DNA of 64,000 nucleotides from Syngnathus acus (GCF_901709675.1 NC_051106.1:2614001-2678000), one strand, 5' to 3'; shown: positions 1 to 13,059, counted from the stretch's first letter. Numbers and translations are program-made. Notes: generated by a model from the sequence alone, not told the origin.

Positions 1-3000
1 CTTTCATTATCTTTCTGTCGGCCACTTCAAGATAAGAGTAACCAGCCTCCCGCCAATAAATCTGCCAGTTGACTCCTTAATCTGAGAGGATATTAAGTGA
101 CAAACACAGCGATGCTTCTGTCAGCGTCAAGCAGGCGAGGGTTAATAGTGTGTATCTGGGGACTACTCTGCAGCGGGGAGAACATGCAGGCCTCATCCTT
201 CCTCATAATCTGCTCAACAGCCCTGTAGACACTTCCCAGCTTTCTTCCATCCTTCAACTGAGCATCCTCTTTTCCATTATAAATATCGCCGCCATTTATA
301 CGGGATTAAATCGGGGATTAATTTGATTCAAATTCGGGTATGGGAATTCATTAGTGAGCTGACAGTGGCGCTATACATGCCGGGAATTTAATTTGTGTCC
401 CCCGAGGAAAGCGCTACGAGACGGAGGTCTTACAGACGAGGAGGGGGGGGCGGGTAATGCGACCCACTTTGGATTTGCACATTTGTAAAGTGGCACTTTA
501 TTGCTGTTGATGCGTTGTTAGTAAATTGACATAGGCGAGGTGGGTGTGTTTTGGAGAAAAGACTAGATGTCCGCATTTGGCCTGTTCCGACAACAACATA
601 ATGCAGGACTTTGTTGTAGATTTGGCCCCCGCTCGTAAGGTATTAAAATGAGCACATGACTTGAATGTCATTGATTCTCATGAATGTTGAAATGACATAT
701 CACCTCCACTTCTGACAAGATGTGCGCTATAAAGTGAAGGCATTAAATTCAAGTCGGGCCCAGATTACAGAATCCCCCTCCCCCTGCTCCTCCGCCCTGC
801 ACAACATCAGTCTGCTCTTCACTAAATTGGACAAGTCCCATTGTCAGATAGCCTATCACAGTGCACGTCTGCATAGGAGAACATATGCAGGACAAAATAT
901 TCCGTAGTTTGTTATTCCGAGGACGGCACAGGGGGCACACGGGCTTGTTTGCCTTCGCTGGAAGAGGAGATTGGATTGGGGGTTTAAATGAATTGCTGGC
1001 GCACCACGTTTATAGGTTTCATTAACTTTTAATGAGTTGGGTGTCCTTCGTCGTGATTGGCTGGCAAAGCTCTGTCTTTACTTCCTGGAACTGGAGCTGA
1101 GGGGAATGTGGAGGGAGAGTTTAGGGGCCGCGTTATGGCAATGTGGGGCCGAATGGGTCGTATGGCGAGGAAAGGAAATATGATGGGCTACTATTTTCAA
1201 AAAACCCTGGCATAGCTCGAGGAGAATTTTGAAAAATAAAGAAAGAAAAACCTTGGCAGGCCGGTCAGTCGTGCTTTTAGCATAGCTCACTGACAAAATT
1301 ATATATTAGCTTTCCCCACGTGCTCAAAGGAACTGAACTTCTCCTAACTCATATTCCATTGTCTGTCCTTGCGTCTTTTTAATGAGTCATTCTGTTTTTG
1401 AAAAGGGACAGATACGGTTTAAATATATGTAGCAATATTTCACAAGGATAAACACTGACCATCCATCCACTTCCAGGCACATAAAAGCAGCAGGGCAGAG
1501 TAAGGCACCCCATCCCGGCCTCAATAGACCGCCTGTAGGTCAGTGTGTGTCCCACCAGCTGCTGCCTTGCCTACTACTCAATGGCCATTGTTGATGGACC
1601 ACTCGCTCTCTCTTTTTCCTCACTCTCTTTCTGTCTGTCTCGTTGTCTCTTTCCCCTCGCGCTCTCTTTCTCGAACATCCCGTCACCCCGACATGAAGGA
1701 GTCCTACATTGGAATGTCACAGAGTCATGTCAGAAGACATGCGGACACATCACAGTCAGCAGCCGCATTCTCACCCTCTCTCCCTCTCTTCTCTCTCTCT
1801 TTCTCTCCTCTCTCTCTCTTTCTCTCTCTCTTTCTGTCTGCCCTTCAAACACACACACACTCACACACACCTCCATCCAAACTCATCCTCAAGATGACCC
1901 TCATGCGTCTGGATTTTCAAAATAAATGCCACGCCTGTCGATTTTGTTGAATTTAAAAGTCAACCCAGTCAGGCTTTACCTTTAGGGAGGACAGGAATTC
2001 AACTTTTAAGATGGACAAATATGCTTCTTATTGTAAGCCATGTTTTATAATGGAATAAAGGCAAATATAAGAGGGGAAATTATTTGCACAGTAAAAATTG
2101 CTATTCATTATAGATGAATTTTCTGTATTATATAATCAAAATCTAAAATACATGTTAAACAACTCACTGTATTTGGTAGCTAAAACCTGCCACAAATGCA
2201 GTTAAAATTAGTCTGTAGCTGTATTTGATATCAAATTTCTTTATTAAGTGAAGAACTTAATTACTCTTGGAAAAATTTTGCTCAGTTTACAAATATAACT
2301 GTTCAGCCTGAAATGATTTTGAAATGTTTGCATAAATGCTTTTAACATAAGTTTCTGCTGGAGCGCATGTGTTTTAATTAAAATCAACAGTTTATCAAAA
2401 GACGTGCTTGCAATATGTATATGTACAATATATAAATGACTACTGTTTTTCAGCAGTATTATTACATTCTTGGAATTTTATTCAATTATGCAAACCAAAA
2501 CATTTGCAAATATTACATTATATTTTAGTTTTCGTTTATAATATTAGTTCTTATAGCGTCATAATAATTTCCGTTTTGGTCCGACGTTATTGCATATCCA
2601 TTTGGATGCACGTCGATTTTTGGGCAGAATGATGTGGACCGAAACGGGCCGCCTGCTGGGTGGCAAGTCGTTTTGACTTTGCGGCGTCTTTAATATAGTG
2701 AGGAACGGCAGTTTGCCTTACTAAAATATGGGATTAGGAGTATTTCTCATGAAAGAGGAGTTAAGTTGGCCTCGTTGGTCCCTCCCCTGAAAAAGGCTGA
2801 GACCGAATTACAGCTTGTTGGACCGGTGTCCCGCTGTTGCCATGGCGACAGATCTACTTGGGTGTTCCAAGCAGCGGCGCTTTGAGACTAAGGTGCGACA
2901 GACGCGCTGCTATATATGAAACAACATTTATCCGCCTCAAATCACATAGAGATTGTCAATTTGTATGCATGCATTCAGAAAATGCCAGTCATATGAATCA

Positions 3001-3290
3001 CTATACTTTTCAATTTTCATATTATTATACTTAGCATTATAATTCTTCCAGAAGTTATGCGCTGTGCTTTTCTCGCATAGCACCACTCAGTTAACACCCA
3101 TGGGTGGGTGCGCAAAAGGCTTATACACGGTAGTGAGTCATTGATAGAAGTCGCTCAGGCATTGCAATGCATTGCTGCAGGGAGTATGTCTCACTTTGGA
3201 GGTGTGCAGCATGTAATGACATAGGATGCTGACAGCTCAAGTCATCATATTAGTCTGTGAAGACAACCTGGAGGGTAGTCAATCATTCAT
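1..3290. other. Non-coding flank downstream of foxa2
   Basis: No exon or recognisable protein is seen on either strand. The first 1.4 kb is compositionally balanced and poor in simple repeats, as conserved regulatory DNA often is, but conservation cannot be judged from one sequence. About 1595-1875 is a pyrimidine-rich (CT)n run passing into (CA)n. 2000-3050 is AT-rich. The open frames near 1543-1950 come from the low-complexity run. Confidence 0.5.
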
Positions 3291-3474
3291 GTTTCCCCCC
3301 CCCCCCCCCATCAATAAAAGCCTGACATAACATTCTGGACGGTTTGTGTGGGAGGTCTTGTATAAAGCCTTCATCAAGAAAAATGCAAATGCATGGGAAT
3401 TGCCGCTAAATCAGGTTAGCGGAGTAAAGGGATCAACAGGCTGGACCAGGCTTTATGTAGTTGCTATAACAACG

Positions 3475-3542
3475 AGCGCGCGCATGTGTGTGTGCGTGTG
3501 TGCGTGCGCGTGCGTGCATATATGTATGTGCCTATATGTATG

Positions 3543-3621
<79 letters not shown>

Positions 3622-3655
3622 ATATATATATATATATATATATACGTATATATAT
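3475..3655. repeat. Alternating purine-pyrimidine microsatellite (GC/GT then TA)
   Basis: A short GC/GT alternation (about 3475-3540) runs into more than 100 bp of nearly pure TA. Dipeptide-repeat open frames on both strands here are translations of the repeat, not genes. Confidence 0.95.
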
Positions 3656-3754
3656 AAATTTCCGAAAGGCCAATCAAATTTCAAAAAGGCCATTTCCATC
3701 TCCTGTGTGGCATTTATTTACTTATACACTGGAAAACATGACAAGCAAGGCTGG

Positions 3755-3796
<42 letters not shown>

Positions 3797-3815
3797 CATT
3801 ATTATTATTATTGCT
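3755..3815. repeat. (ATT)n microsatellite
   Basis: ATT trinucleotide array of about 18 units with one ATC interruption. Confidence 0.95.
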
Positions 3816-3819
3816 ATTT

Positions 3820-6400
3820 TTATGTTGTGTTCTGGGTTCATATGCAAGTGCTAACAGCCGCATACACGTGTAAACTATTTATGACCATGTATTTAGATTT
3901 TTACAATACAGTCACAAAATTTTGAAAGGTCATAGAAACAATGTAATAAATAATAATTGTAATAATAAATAAATATTACGAAAGTAATTTAGAAAACTGT
4001 GGGTTTTTTATGTTTTTTAAAACTGATTTTTTTTCTATCTGCCTAAAGCAACAAATATTTCACTCAATCTCACATGACAAAATATGACCCTATGGCAGTA
4101 TTTCAAAACAAAATAGAAATCACAGTAATGCATATATCAAAAACAGTGCACATTTATCCATGCACGCAGATCCGACTACTCATTAGTGTTGTTTTGTCCA
4201 CTGCGCCGCAATCCTTGGCTTCTCCATCTCGTAACAAGCTGCAGATCCTGTCATCTTTGCACCACTAGATCTGTTCTGAAATCCAACCCGTCTCCTTTGC
4301 AGAAAATTCTCTTTGCACTCTCCGCTTCCATCAGCACCTAATTGCGGCGAGTTGCGCGCAGATTCCCGGAGTAGACAACTTGTGTATATATATATCCAGA
4401 TATATATTATTTTAACATGCAACTTTCGATATTTAAAAGGTGTCCCTACCTGTGCAAAACGGCCGGGGGGCTGCAGTTAAGCCACACATGCAGGAGCCCA
4501 TTGTAGAAGCTTTGCCTTGCGCCCTCTGCAAAGGGCTCCAGACATCGCGGCATTTATTTGAGCTCAAACTCAGTCACTGTTGACTTTAGCACAAAGCAAA
4601 GATTTCACTACCCCGCTAGTTAAAAAATGATTATTTTACTGAGATATCGATCAGTGTGCTATAAAAAAAAAAAATCAGCTTAGCGGGATATGTCTAAAAT
4701 GAATAGTGCCAAATTTAATGTCTGTGTAAATTTACAGAGCTGCGGCGTCCTTTTCGGAGTTTACACTGTGTGCAATTTGGTTAGTGTATGTGTGTGGATG
4801 CTTGTGTGTACTCTTCCTATACGTAACATGGCCATTGCCTCCACTCCATTGTTTACTGCCTTTGTTTATTCGCAGATCACTCTGTTTAAAGTGCGATGCG
4901 TAAAGTGGAGTCTGGAGAATAAAAGCACACTTTTAGTCCATGCGTGCAGGTGCTGAGGGGCTATCATTTTTGTATTGGGCTTGCTTGGCATAAAGGCGCT
5001 TGGGGGTTCTTCTGAGGATCTCCGTTTGGTGCACAAACGTCTCCTCGAGTCATGCGCCCTTGGATTTGAGCTCCGAGGAGGAGGCTAAATTCATGTGGAT
5101 GACAACTAACCTATCTTATCTAACAAGATGGGAGGGTCCCCACCACTTTTGAGAGAGAGGAGACAATGGAGGTCCAGATTGGAAGTTAGAGCATCACATT
5201 CAAGCGGGTCTGTCCCACAATCAGGCCCCTTTTTACAGATGCTATTCTCCGGCACCGCGGGAGCTTGTTTTATGTGACAAAGGACACTTAATCTTGCCCG
5301 CTGATCTCAACTTTACTGCCGAGCAGCAGCACGGTTGAATCAAATGTCTCACTGCACTCAATGGGCAAGCATGTGGTGTGCATACAGGCCCGCAACTGAT
5401 GAGGGCCACCAAAAGGGAACTTTTTGATGCGAGCCCCTAAAAGGTTGACTTTTTTATGAAAAAATATATAGCGTATATATTCCGTATAAAAATGTGCCTT
5501 TACAAAATAACGATTCTGTTTGCATTGTACCAGTTCATATTTTAATAAGAGTTAATAAACAAACCGCACCCTCACCGTAATTATATTTATTTCAGTTGTT
5601 TTTTTAAACACTCAACTAACAATAATTTTTTAATGAATACATGAATGAAATGATCCAGGAAAGATCAGCCTTGTTATTTGCAAAGGCAGTTTTATTGTAA
5701 ATCTGAAATAATACGTGTCAAATTTGTTCAATTTAATTTTGTATTGGATGTCAGTGTAGCGCAAGTGTAGAAAGTGTAGCCTGCCTTTAGAAACACTTTC
5801 TTAGTATTAATATCTCCAGTAGTCTATAAGTTAATAAAAAGCTAATTAATGTCTTAGTTCATGCAGTATTACTTTAAATGTATTACATTTATTATTAAAA
5901 GCCATTAAATTTCCACAATGACGATGTAAAGGCTGATCGGAGTTGTAGCGTTGGAGGTGCGTTCTTCCGATTACCAAAATGGAGTGAATGTAGTTTACTT
6001 TTTATTGTGAATTAAATTATATGTGGTGTATATATATTTTTATAATTAATATTATAAATAATATATTGAAATTATGATTGCGCCCTCCTCAAATGTTCGA
6101 TTTTCCTCAAACGACTTCTTCTGTATAGAATGGCATGATTATATAATAGTAAGAGAACTTTTATAATTAACACACTTTGCAATAATTTCTCAGCAATCGT
6201 CATTTTCAGAAAACATGACAAATAACACTTTAATATAGATTCTGCTCTTGTCACTACAAGAATACACATATACAAGCCATAAATAGGAATTACACAAATG
6301 ATTGAAGAAATGCATGTCTTGAAATTCAGTCTGGAGTCCAGTTATCAAACGTGTGTTATTTTACAGTTTTTTCTTCCTCTTCTTTTTTTTTTTTTTTTGT
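3820..6400. other. Non-coding region 3' of foxa2
   Basis: No coding exon seen. AT-rich stretches (3900-4080, 5440-5900, 6000-6300) alternate with more balanced blocks (4180-4560, 4960-5350). The balanced blocks could be regulatory, but nothing specific supports that. Confidence 0.4.
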
Positions 6401-6404
6401 TTGT

Positions 6405-6414
6405 TTTATTTATT
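6405..6414 (-). terminator. foxa2: Candidate foxa2 poly(A) signal
   Basis: Two overlapping AATAAA hexamers on the minus strand lie about 210 bp beyond the foxa2 stop codon. They are the nearest strong signals and would give a short 3' UTR. Later signals cannot be excluded. Confidence 0.5.
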
Positions 6415-6619
6415 GGTTTGTTTTCTTTGGAGTTCATTCCTGCAGCAGACTTCTGAACAGGTCACATTATCAGCCAGTGTCACAGATTATTAACAACAAT
6501 AGGGCTACTAACAAACTCGACAACTAAAACGATCATGGAAGAAAATATTTGAAATACATATTGTACACAAATTCTATAATTTTTTTTTCACATATTTACA
6601 CGTTGAGATAGAAGTCCAT

Positions 6620-7894
6620 TTATGATGAGTTCATGATGGGCCTGGAATAGACTCCTTGATAATAAGAGGTGTCAGGTATGGAGGAGGATTCCAGGCCGGA
6701 CTTTCCTGCCATGGAGCCCATGGAGAGGGGCCCGGTCATTGGGGATCCGTAGCCCGAGTAATGCATCACCTGCTCGTAAGTTTTTAGGTCCATTTTGTGG
6801 TGATGATGATGGTGGTGGTGGTGCTGCTGCTCCGAGGACATGAGGTTGTTGATGGAGAACGGGTGGTTGAAGGAGTAGTGGTGCTCCGGCTTCAGGTGCG
6901 CTTCGTGGGCCTGCAGGACCGAGTGATGCTGGGAGAGGAGGTGCTGGCCCTGGCTCACCGGCGACGAGATGGACGAGGCGGCGGCGGCTGCTGCTGCTGC
7001 TGCTGCTGCCGCTGCGGCAGCGGCGGCGACCGAGGCGGCGTGCTCCGGACTCAGAGCTTGGCTCGCCTTCATGTCCGACATGACCCTCTTGTGGTCGCTG
7101 GCGGACGAGTTGGAATGCGGCGACTCGTTGCCATTACAGCTCTCGGAGCTGCTGTGCGACGAGCCGTCGCCGCCCACTTTGCCGCGTCCGGACTCCTTGA
7201 CGCCCGACAGCTTTTTGTCGCACTTGAAGCGCTTCTGACGGCGCAGGTAGCAGCCGTTCTCGAACATGTTCCCCGAGTCCGGGTGGAGAGTCCAAAAAGA
7301 ACCTTTGCCGGGTTTATCCGGCGATCTGGGCACTTTAAGGAAGCAGTCGTTGAAGGACAGCGAGTGGCGAATAGAGTTCTGCCAACGCTGCTGGTTCTGT
7401 CGGTAAAAGGGGAAGAGGTCCATTATCCACTGGTAGATCTCGGCCAGGGTGAGCATCTTACTGGGAGACTGCTGGATGGCCATGGTGATCAGGGAGATGT
7501 ACGAGTAGGGCGGCTTAGCGTGCGTATAGCTCCTCCGGTACGTCTTGGGGTCCCTGGAACGGTTGATGCTGGACTGGCCGTAGATTGGACTCATAGCGTT
7601 CATGTTGGTGTAGGATGTGAGCGCGTTCATGGAAGGGGGCTGCCCGGTCATGGGACTCATGCTGGGGCTCAAAGCCGCGCTCATGGCTGTCATGCCGGCT
7701 GCTCCCATGCCGTTCATGGCGCCGGCGCCCGGAGACATACCGGTCATACCGGGACTCATGGCGGTGTTGACGTAAGACATGTTCATGGAGTTGGCCGACA
7801 TGTTGGCCGAGGTGCTCATGCCGGACATGCTCATGTAGGTGTTCATCGTGTTCATGCCCAGGCCCGCGTTCATGTTGCCAACAGAGGTATAACA
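6620..7894 (-). CDS. foxa2: foxa2 coding exon 2 (main exon)
   Basis: The acceptor CCTCGACAG is followed by codons for [15 protein letters not shown], matching the FoxA2 continuation after AEPE. The exon carries the forkhead domain, the Ala and His tracts and the C-terminal activation motifs, and ends in a TGA/TAA-type stop at its low-coordinate end. Confidence 0.97.
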   Translation of the reverse strand, partial: CYTSVGNMNAGLGMNTMNTYMSMSGMSTSANMSANSMNMSYVNTAMSPGMTGMSPGAGAMNGMGAAGMTAMSAALSPSMSPMTGQPPSMNALTSYTNMNAMSPIYGQSSINRSRDPKTYRRSYTHAKPPYSYISLITMAIQQSPSKMLTLAEIYQWIMDLFPFYRQNQQRWQNSIRHSLSFNDCFLKVPRSPDKPGKGSFWTLHPDSGNMFENGCYLRRQKRFKCDKKLSGVKESGRGKVGGDGSSHSSSESCNGNESPHSNSSASDHKRVMSDMKASQALSPEHAASVAAAAAAAAAAAAAAAAASSISSPVSQGQHLLSQHHSVLQAHEAHLKPEHHYSFNHPFSINNLMSSEQQHHHHHHHHHKMDLKTYEQVMHYSGYGSPMTGPLSMGSMAGKSGLESSSIPDTSYYQGVYSRPIMNSS

Positions 7895-8793
7895 CTGTCG
7901 AGGGGAAATAGACATGAAAAGATCATCTATGAAACCCATCAATATTAATAAATGATCAACTAATATTTACTTATATAGTGCACGAGATCGCTCAAAGGCA
8001 GGCTTGCCAGTGGTCTATAAAACTTTATCTGCATAGCGCCTTTCGGGGGAAAAAAATCGCAATAAGATCTTTCATGGAACAGAATTAAATTATAAGGAGA
8101 TTACAACAAAAATATATATTGTATTTGAACAAATGCTAAAATATGAATTAGAATAACGCCGTTGAGATAAAGCCAAACTATCAGTGAGTCTCAAGAAGCG
8201 ATTCAAAAGCAGACTAGTTTGCGTACCATCTCGCGGTATATTGAGACATAAGCAGTGGCGTACAATCTTATGTTAATGCTTCTAAAGCGTTTATAGATAT
8301 TAAATAGTACACGTCATGTCTGGTGTTCAAATCGCACAGCCCCGTTGAGAAGATAGTGAGGAGCGCACACACGAGAGCGCATCCCAAATATTTGAACCAA
8401 TCTGCTCCCCAAATCAAACACCTCCGCTGTTTGTCGAGTGAAAACAGGACCAAAAAAAATCGTGTGATTTGGTGAAGATAGGTATATAGACAAAAAATTA
8501 TAATCCAAGTGAAAAAGTTTACCCCACCTCCTCCTCCTCCTCTACATGTCAAGCAACTTTGTTAGGATAGCGCGCGCGGCGTGGAGATGGGGGAGGATTT
8601 GGAGGCGCCTCAAGTCAATATTTGATCACAAAGTTAATATTATCTCAGGGCTAATATTGAGTTGTATAAAATGGGATCGGCTTTAGACAACGGGGGGGAA
8701 ATATATATTTAAGGTACCCACCTCGGGCTCTGCGTAGTAGGTGCTCCAGTCGGTGTGTTCGTGTCCTTCCATTTTAACTGCTCCAAGCATCAT
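6620..8793 (-). CDS. foxa2: Forkhead box protein A2 (Foxa2/HNF-3beta)
   Basis: Two coding exons (8722-8793 and 6620-7894) joined in phase 0 encode 448 aa. The N-terminus (MLGAVKMEG, then [12 protein letters not shown]) is diagnostic of FoxA2 rather than FoxA1 or FoxA3. A Met/Ser/Asn/Gly-rich transactivation region follows. The winged-helix DNA-binding domain lies at about residues 150-248, with [11 protein letters not shown], the recognition helix around [13 protein letters not shown], and the wing segment [10 protein letters not shown]. Then come a Ser-rich linker, 17 Ala (about 314-330), 9 His (382-390), and the conserved C-terminal transactivation motifs ending in [14 protein letters not shown]. 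The family role is a pioneer factor for endoderm, floor plate and axial mesoderm. The start is uncertain by one codon because two ATGs are adjacent; known FoxA2 proteins begin at the second, MLGAV. No frameshift or missing motif is seen. Confidence 0.98.
8722..8793 (-). CDS. foxa2: foxa2 coding exon 1
   Basis: 24 codons ([16 protein letters not shown]) ending at the donor GAG|GTGGGT. The following 827-bp intron is phase 0, and this short first coding exon is typical of FoxA genes. Confidence 0.95.
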
Positions 8794-8820
8794 GGAGGAC
8801 TTAAAACCGAGCGTCTCCCA

Positions 8821-8859
8821 GCTGAGGAAAAAAAGCCAAGCGCGTCTCTCGTATATAGC
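8821..8859 (-). promoter_or_regulatory. foxa2: foxa2 proximal promoter: TATA-like box and acceptor-like sequence
   Basis: On the minus strand CTATATAC (8851-8859) lies about 60 bp before the ATG, so initiation near 8825 is possible. At almost the same place a pyrimidine run plus CAG (8822-8830) resembles a splice acceptor, which would fit a non-coding upstream exon as in mammalian FOXA2. The sequence does not decide between the two. Confidence 0.45.
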
Positions 8860-9117
8860 CGCTGACTAGGGACCGACCACTGGTACATGTGCCGGCGTGG
8901 CTGCCGCGTCCCTCCGAGTCCAAGAGTGGCGCACAAAAGGGAGAGGCAGCCGCGCAATGCGTCGGCGAGTGAGCGCAGTTGAAAATGACGCTCGGTGCAG
9001 CCGCTTGACGCAGTGATATAGCTGTGTGCGCCAGCCAAGCCTCCAATCCTACTTCTACGCCTTGGGCCCTATTTGAATAATCTCCTCGCACCTAGGCGTG
9101 AGACTCCTCAAGCTTCA

Positions 9118-9139
9118 CCCCCCCCCCCCCCCCCCCCCC
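9118..9139. repeat. Poly-C tract
   Basis: About 22 consecutive C residues upstream of the foxa2 promoter. Runs like this are prone to length errors in assembly. Confidence 0.9.
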
Positions 9140-12100
9140 TTCTCCCCCAGCAACAATCCAAACCCTCCCCACCCACCCCCCATAGTACACCTGCACTGAC
9201 CATATATGAAAAGATGTATTTTAAACTTTGATTATATACAGACAGGAAAGAGTGACAATACTGCAAGGTGTTTTTTTCTTCTATAGACAACTTCCACGGT
9301 GCTGTTATTCATTTTAAATGAATGAATGTTTCATTTTTTTCCTGTATTGTTTGTTTACATTGGGTACTTAGATGCAATGTTTACATTGTCATTGCAGTTC
9401 CTTATAAAGTTATCCAAGCTCCACTTTCCTTTTGAGATCACAGTATTTTAGCTCGTAATTTGATGCACTTTAAGTTTTATACCTTTTATTTTGTTTGTTT
9501 TATACCAGTATCGTCTTTGAGTGTCCAGAAGAATTATAGTCATTCTCATTATTATTTATTGTAGGTTTTGTTTTATAATTCAAAATGGCCACAACTTTTA
9601 GATGCTTACTAGACTTAGGTTATTTGTTTAATCTAAAAGAAATTGTATTGTTATCCATTGTCCCAACTGAAATTTGTATTAACAAGGTTATCATATGAAT
9701 TACGAATAACATGGCTGTCCAAAAAGTATTTTACCAACATTCTTAAAAGGTTTCCCCCAGCAAGTGTTTCAATTAGTGCAGTTAAGCACTGCGTGAGAGC
9801 GCCCTCTGTCGGTTATTGGGCTCTTGAGGTGTGCATGAAAGAACAAGAAGATTTTTTCATTTGGTTTCATTCAGCAAATTGCAAAATAATGTAAATATAA
9901 ATGGAGGGTTTATATACATTATACAGGTTTTTATTTAGTATATCAACGAATGTATTTAAATCGAAAATATCTCTTGCAGCTTGTTAAAGTACTGTACAGT
10001 ACTGCTATATTTGTATGACACAAACATGAAGGTGAGGCTGTAGTGTGTTGCCCGCCACGTGTCACTAGTTGTACATCTATTTGAGTGTATATTTACGCAG
10101 GAGCATAACTATCAGTATAAAGCCCCATTAGTATAGGCGAGTAAACCTTTCTTGTTGACGAGGGACTAACAGAGTCTGCTTAACTTGGAAATGAGATCAT
10201 GAGGGGGGAAAAAAAAACTGCGTGTTTGACGATTGGGGATTGCTCCGCGCACACAGCTTCCACGATGTAGCGAAGGCAATGCAGGCCAATTTGTATCATT
10301 TAAATTGACGTTTTTTTTTGTGCGTGTTTGCGAGAATATCTCCTGAAAACAACGATGACATGAAATTTGGTTTGAATATTAAACTGCCTATGAAGTATAA
10401 TAAATGTTAAATTAGGAAATCATTTTGCTTGTTATATCAAGAGAGAGATTGTATTCATTGTTTTCCATAAAGACAACCTATAATTTATTTTTTTCATAAA
10501 GAGAGAAGTCCAATTCTCGGTAGGACTATTCCAAAATGGTCCTTGACCCAAATGACACTTTGTTCCTGAATGTGAGGTGTTACTAATTCCAAGGTTAATC
10601 ATCAACCTGTGAGAGTCCTTTCACATGGGTGAAGGTCGCATTTTGGGTTTTGTGAAAAACAAAATCTGAAGTCAACCAGTTGTGTGTGTGCTTGCAGCCA
10701 CTCCTCATCCTAGTTTGGTGTAATTATCAGTTCATGTGCCAGACATACTCCCAATAGTGCAGATTTTGTGAGTACTGTCAAAACATCTAGCTATTCAGCT
10801 TTTTGGGGGAATTTTCCATCAATAAAAAATGGCGTCATGTGTCTTCTTGAATTCATGAGGAATTTAAGCCACATTTTCAATGTAATTGATTTCTTGTACT
10901 GTATTTGTATAATAGTTACAGAAACAGATCTTCTGAAAAATAAATCACACACATGGGTTTTAGATTATGGCAAAATTAAACACCTTTGTGACAAAATGTC
11001 ATGTAACCTTTTTCATAATCATAACATAGCTCACTACAAACTCCTTTTTTGCAATAATAACAATAATAATTGTGATAAAGAAACAAAGTAGAACTTAATA
11101 TACAGTAGTCCTGGGGTTAGCAAACTTTATTTAAGGAAAACTACCTATTTTATCTTGGTATGAATCATGACGATTCATCCCAGATTTTTAAAAAATGATT
11201 AACAAGGAAACACATAGTAATTAGAGATATGCCACACTTTATTTCAATAAATCATTGCATTTACTTTTCAAATGATCACTTAAACAACATTCCTAGGAAA
11301 TTACAATTTCCAATCACTGGTGAGTGGGGCCAGTGTGTCACTGATTTAATTTCAAGTTTTAAATTGAATGTGGATTATATCAACACAAACCAACAACAAC
11401 ATTTTGAGAGCCAATGAAAGCAAAATAAAAATATTTGACTTTATTCTGTCTTCTAATATTTAACGCATGCATCCACTAGAATAAAATTTTGCTTTCGATC
11501 TCTCTGACCATGTCAGTCAAAGCTTAGCATTCTAATCTTTGCCTTGATATTTATTGTGTTTCATCTCTTTATATTGTGCACATTATTTGTGCACATTAGA
11601 TTGTGCCCTTATCTGAAAAGGTCAGCATTTTGATGTTCATTATTTTGTTGAAGAACTGAAGATATCTCAAATGATTTTTTTGTATTTATTTTATAAGATT
11701 ACCATTATTTTAAGGTGACAAGAGTTAGTTTCTTCTTTATTAGCCCAAATTAGCTTTACTTTATTTTGCGAGATAAAAACTGCTTTACAAAGCAACGGCA
11801 CACGGGAAAGAAAAGTGACGCACCTCTGCTATTCACAGGTGACACTTGCCGCTTTGTTGATCAAGTTAATGTCTACGATGTAGAGTGTTATATTTAACAC
11901 ATCCGACATTCATTCAATCAGTGCTCATGACAAGGGCAAACGTCAAGTGTTGAAAGTTTAATGAGAGGTTAAAAGCCGTGAAAGTGCTACACCTGCATGC
12001 GCACTGGCCTAAAACAACATTCTCTGATCCAACCTCAAGTGATGAGCACTTTTTGGGTGCAAGCCAAGGGGTAAGGAAGGTTCTCCTTGCTCTGTGGGAG

Positions 12101-12330
12101 GACCTCTTGGAACATTCCGCCAAACACCCGGGAGTTGTTGGCAGGAATGTGTTAAGTTTCAACTTTGAAAGTGACTTTTTTTTCCCTCTTTTAGGTGAAA
12201 TTCACTTAAGAATGCTCCCTTTTGAGCCTTTGTATCCTTATGAATGCAAGGTTAGAGCCACATAAGCCAAAGTGTTAAGTATGTAATTCATCAAAATAAA
12301 ATTAATAATTAGAGGTCCCTTCTCTTAGAA
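9140..12330. other. Intergenic region upstream of foxa2
   Basis: AT-rich with scattered short open frames and no exon signals. Several TGTTTAC-like Fox sites occur around 9350-9380. No repeat family is recognised. Confidence 0.4.
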
Positions 12331-12344
12331 AAAAAGGGAAAAAA

Positions 12345-12560
12345 AATGTTTGCTGCCAACTTGCCTGTGGTGACAGTAAACATTCCAGAGCCGGCCTGGA
12401 GTTTGGACTTGCCATTATCTGCCACAGCTGTGACAACGCCTGTTGGCCGCAGGTTTGTGGCTGGCCACACTCTGTTTACCTGGAAATGAATCTGAAAAGC
12501 GGCTGTACTGGGAAGGCACACAAGGCGAGCTAAATAAAAACCCAGAGTGGTCACTGGTCA
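12345..12560. promoter_or_regulatory. Candidate enhancer with two opposed Fox sites
   Basis: A GC-balanced block in AT-rich surroundings contains GTAAACA (12376-12382) and TGTTTAC (12473-12479), the FoxA consensus in opposite orientations about 100 bp apart. Regulation of the neighbouring foxa2 is an inference. Short open frames across it have no protein similarity that I recognise. Confidence 0.35.
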
Positions 12561-13059
12561 GTGCAATGAGATGCATGTGGGAGGGAGTCCAAAGTTATTG
12601 CACTGGCCCCAGCGGGTCAGGGTGCAAACACAGGCGTAAACGCACTAAGGATATCCTCAAATACGCACCTTTTGATATTGAGAGGAATGTGGCCCAAGAA
12701 TCCCATTTGTATGTTTTTACGTTGACTGTAACCAGGGCGCTCCAGATTCAATACTCGTCTCCTTGTCATGGTAAAAGGTTTCGTGTTGACCGCTGCCCTT
12801 CATTTATCACACAAAGCGACAGTTCATCTATAGGACCACAGGAGGAGAATATGGAAGGTGGAATACAAAGAGCACACAAAAAATATCCAACGATTTTGTG
12901 TGGTTTGTGTGAATACCTCAAATTATGGTCTAATATGGTCAATTTAGTTTTGTAATTCATTCTTGTTCTGGATCATCATTTCACATCGATCGGTTCAGTT
13001 GCTTTGACTTCTTCAAATGTCGGTCTGAACTTTCAAAATAAAAGGTGCCTGATGTTTAT

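Noticed and set aside
1543-1950. Two overlapping plus-strand frames of 126-135 codons
   Set aside because: Ser/Leu/His-rich translation of a CT/CA simple repeat; no protein similarity recognised.
3346-3925. Several open frames of Tyr/Ile or Cys/Val repeats on both strands
   Set aside because: Translations of the TA, GT and ATT microsatellites.
6797-7948. 383-codon plus-strand open frame opposite foxa2
   Set aside because: It is the antisense of the foxa2 main exon; Gly, Cys and Val/Met runs are shadows of the Ala and His codon repeats, and it has no start or splice context.
12443-12955. 170-codon plus-strand open frame
   Set aside because: No recognisable domain and no splice partners; overlaps the candidate regulatory block.
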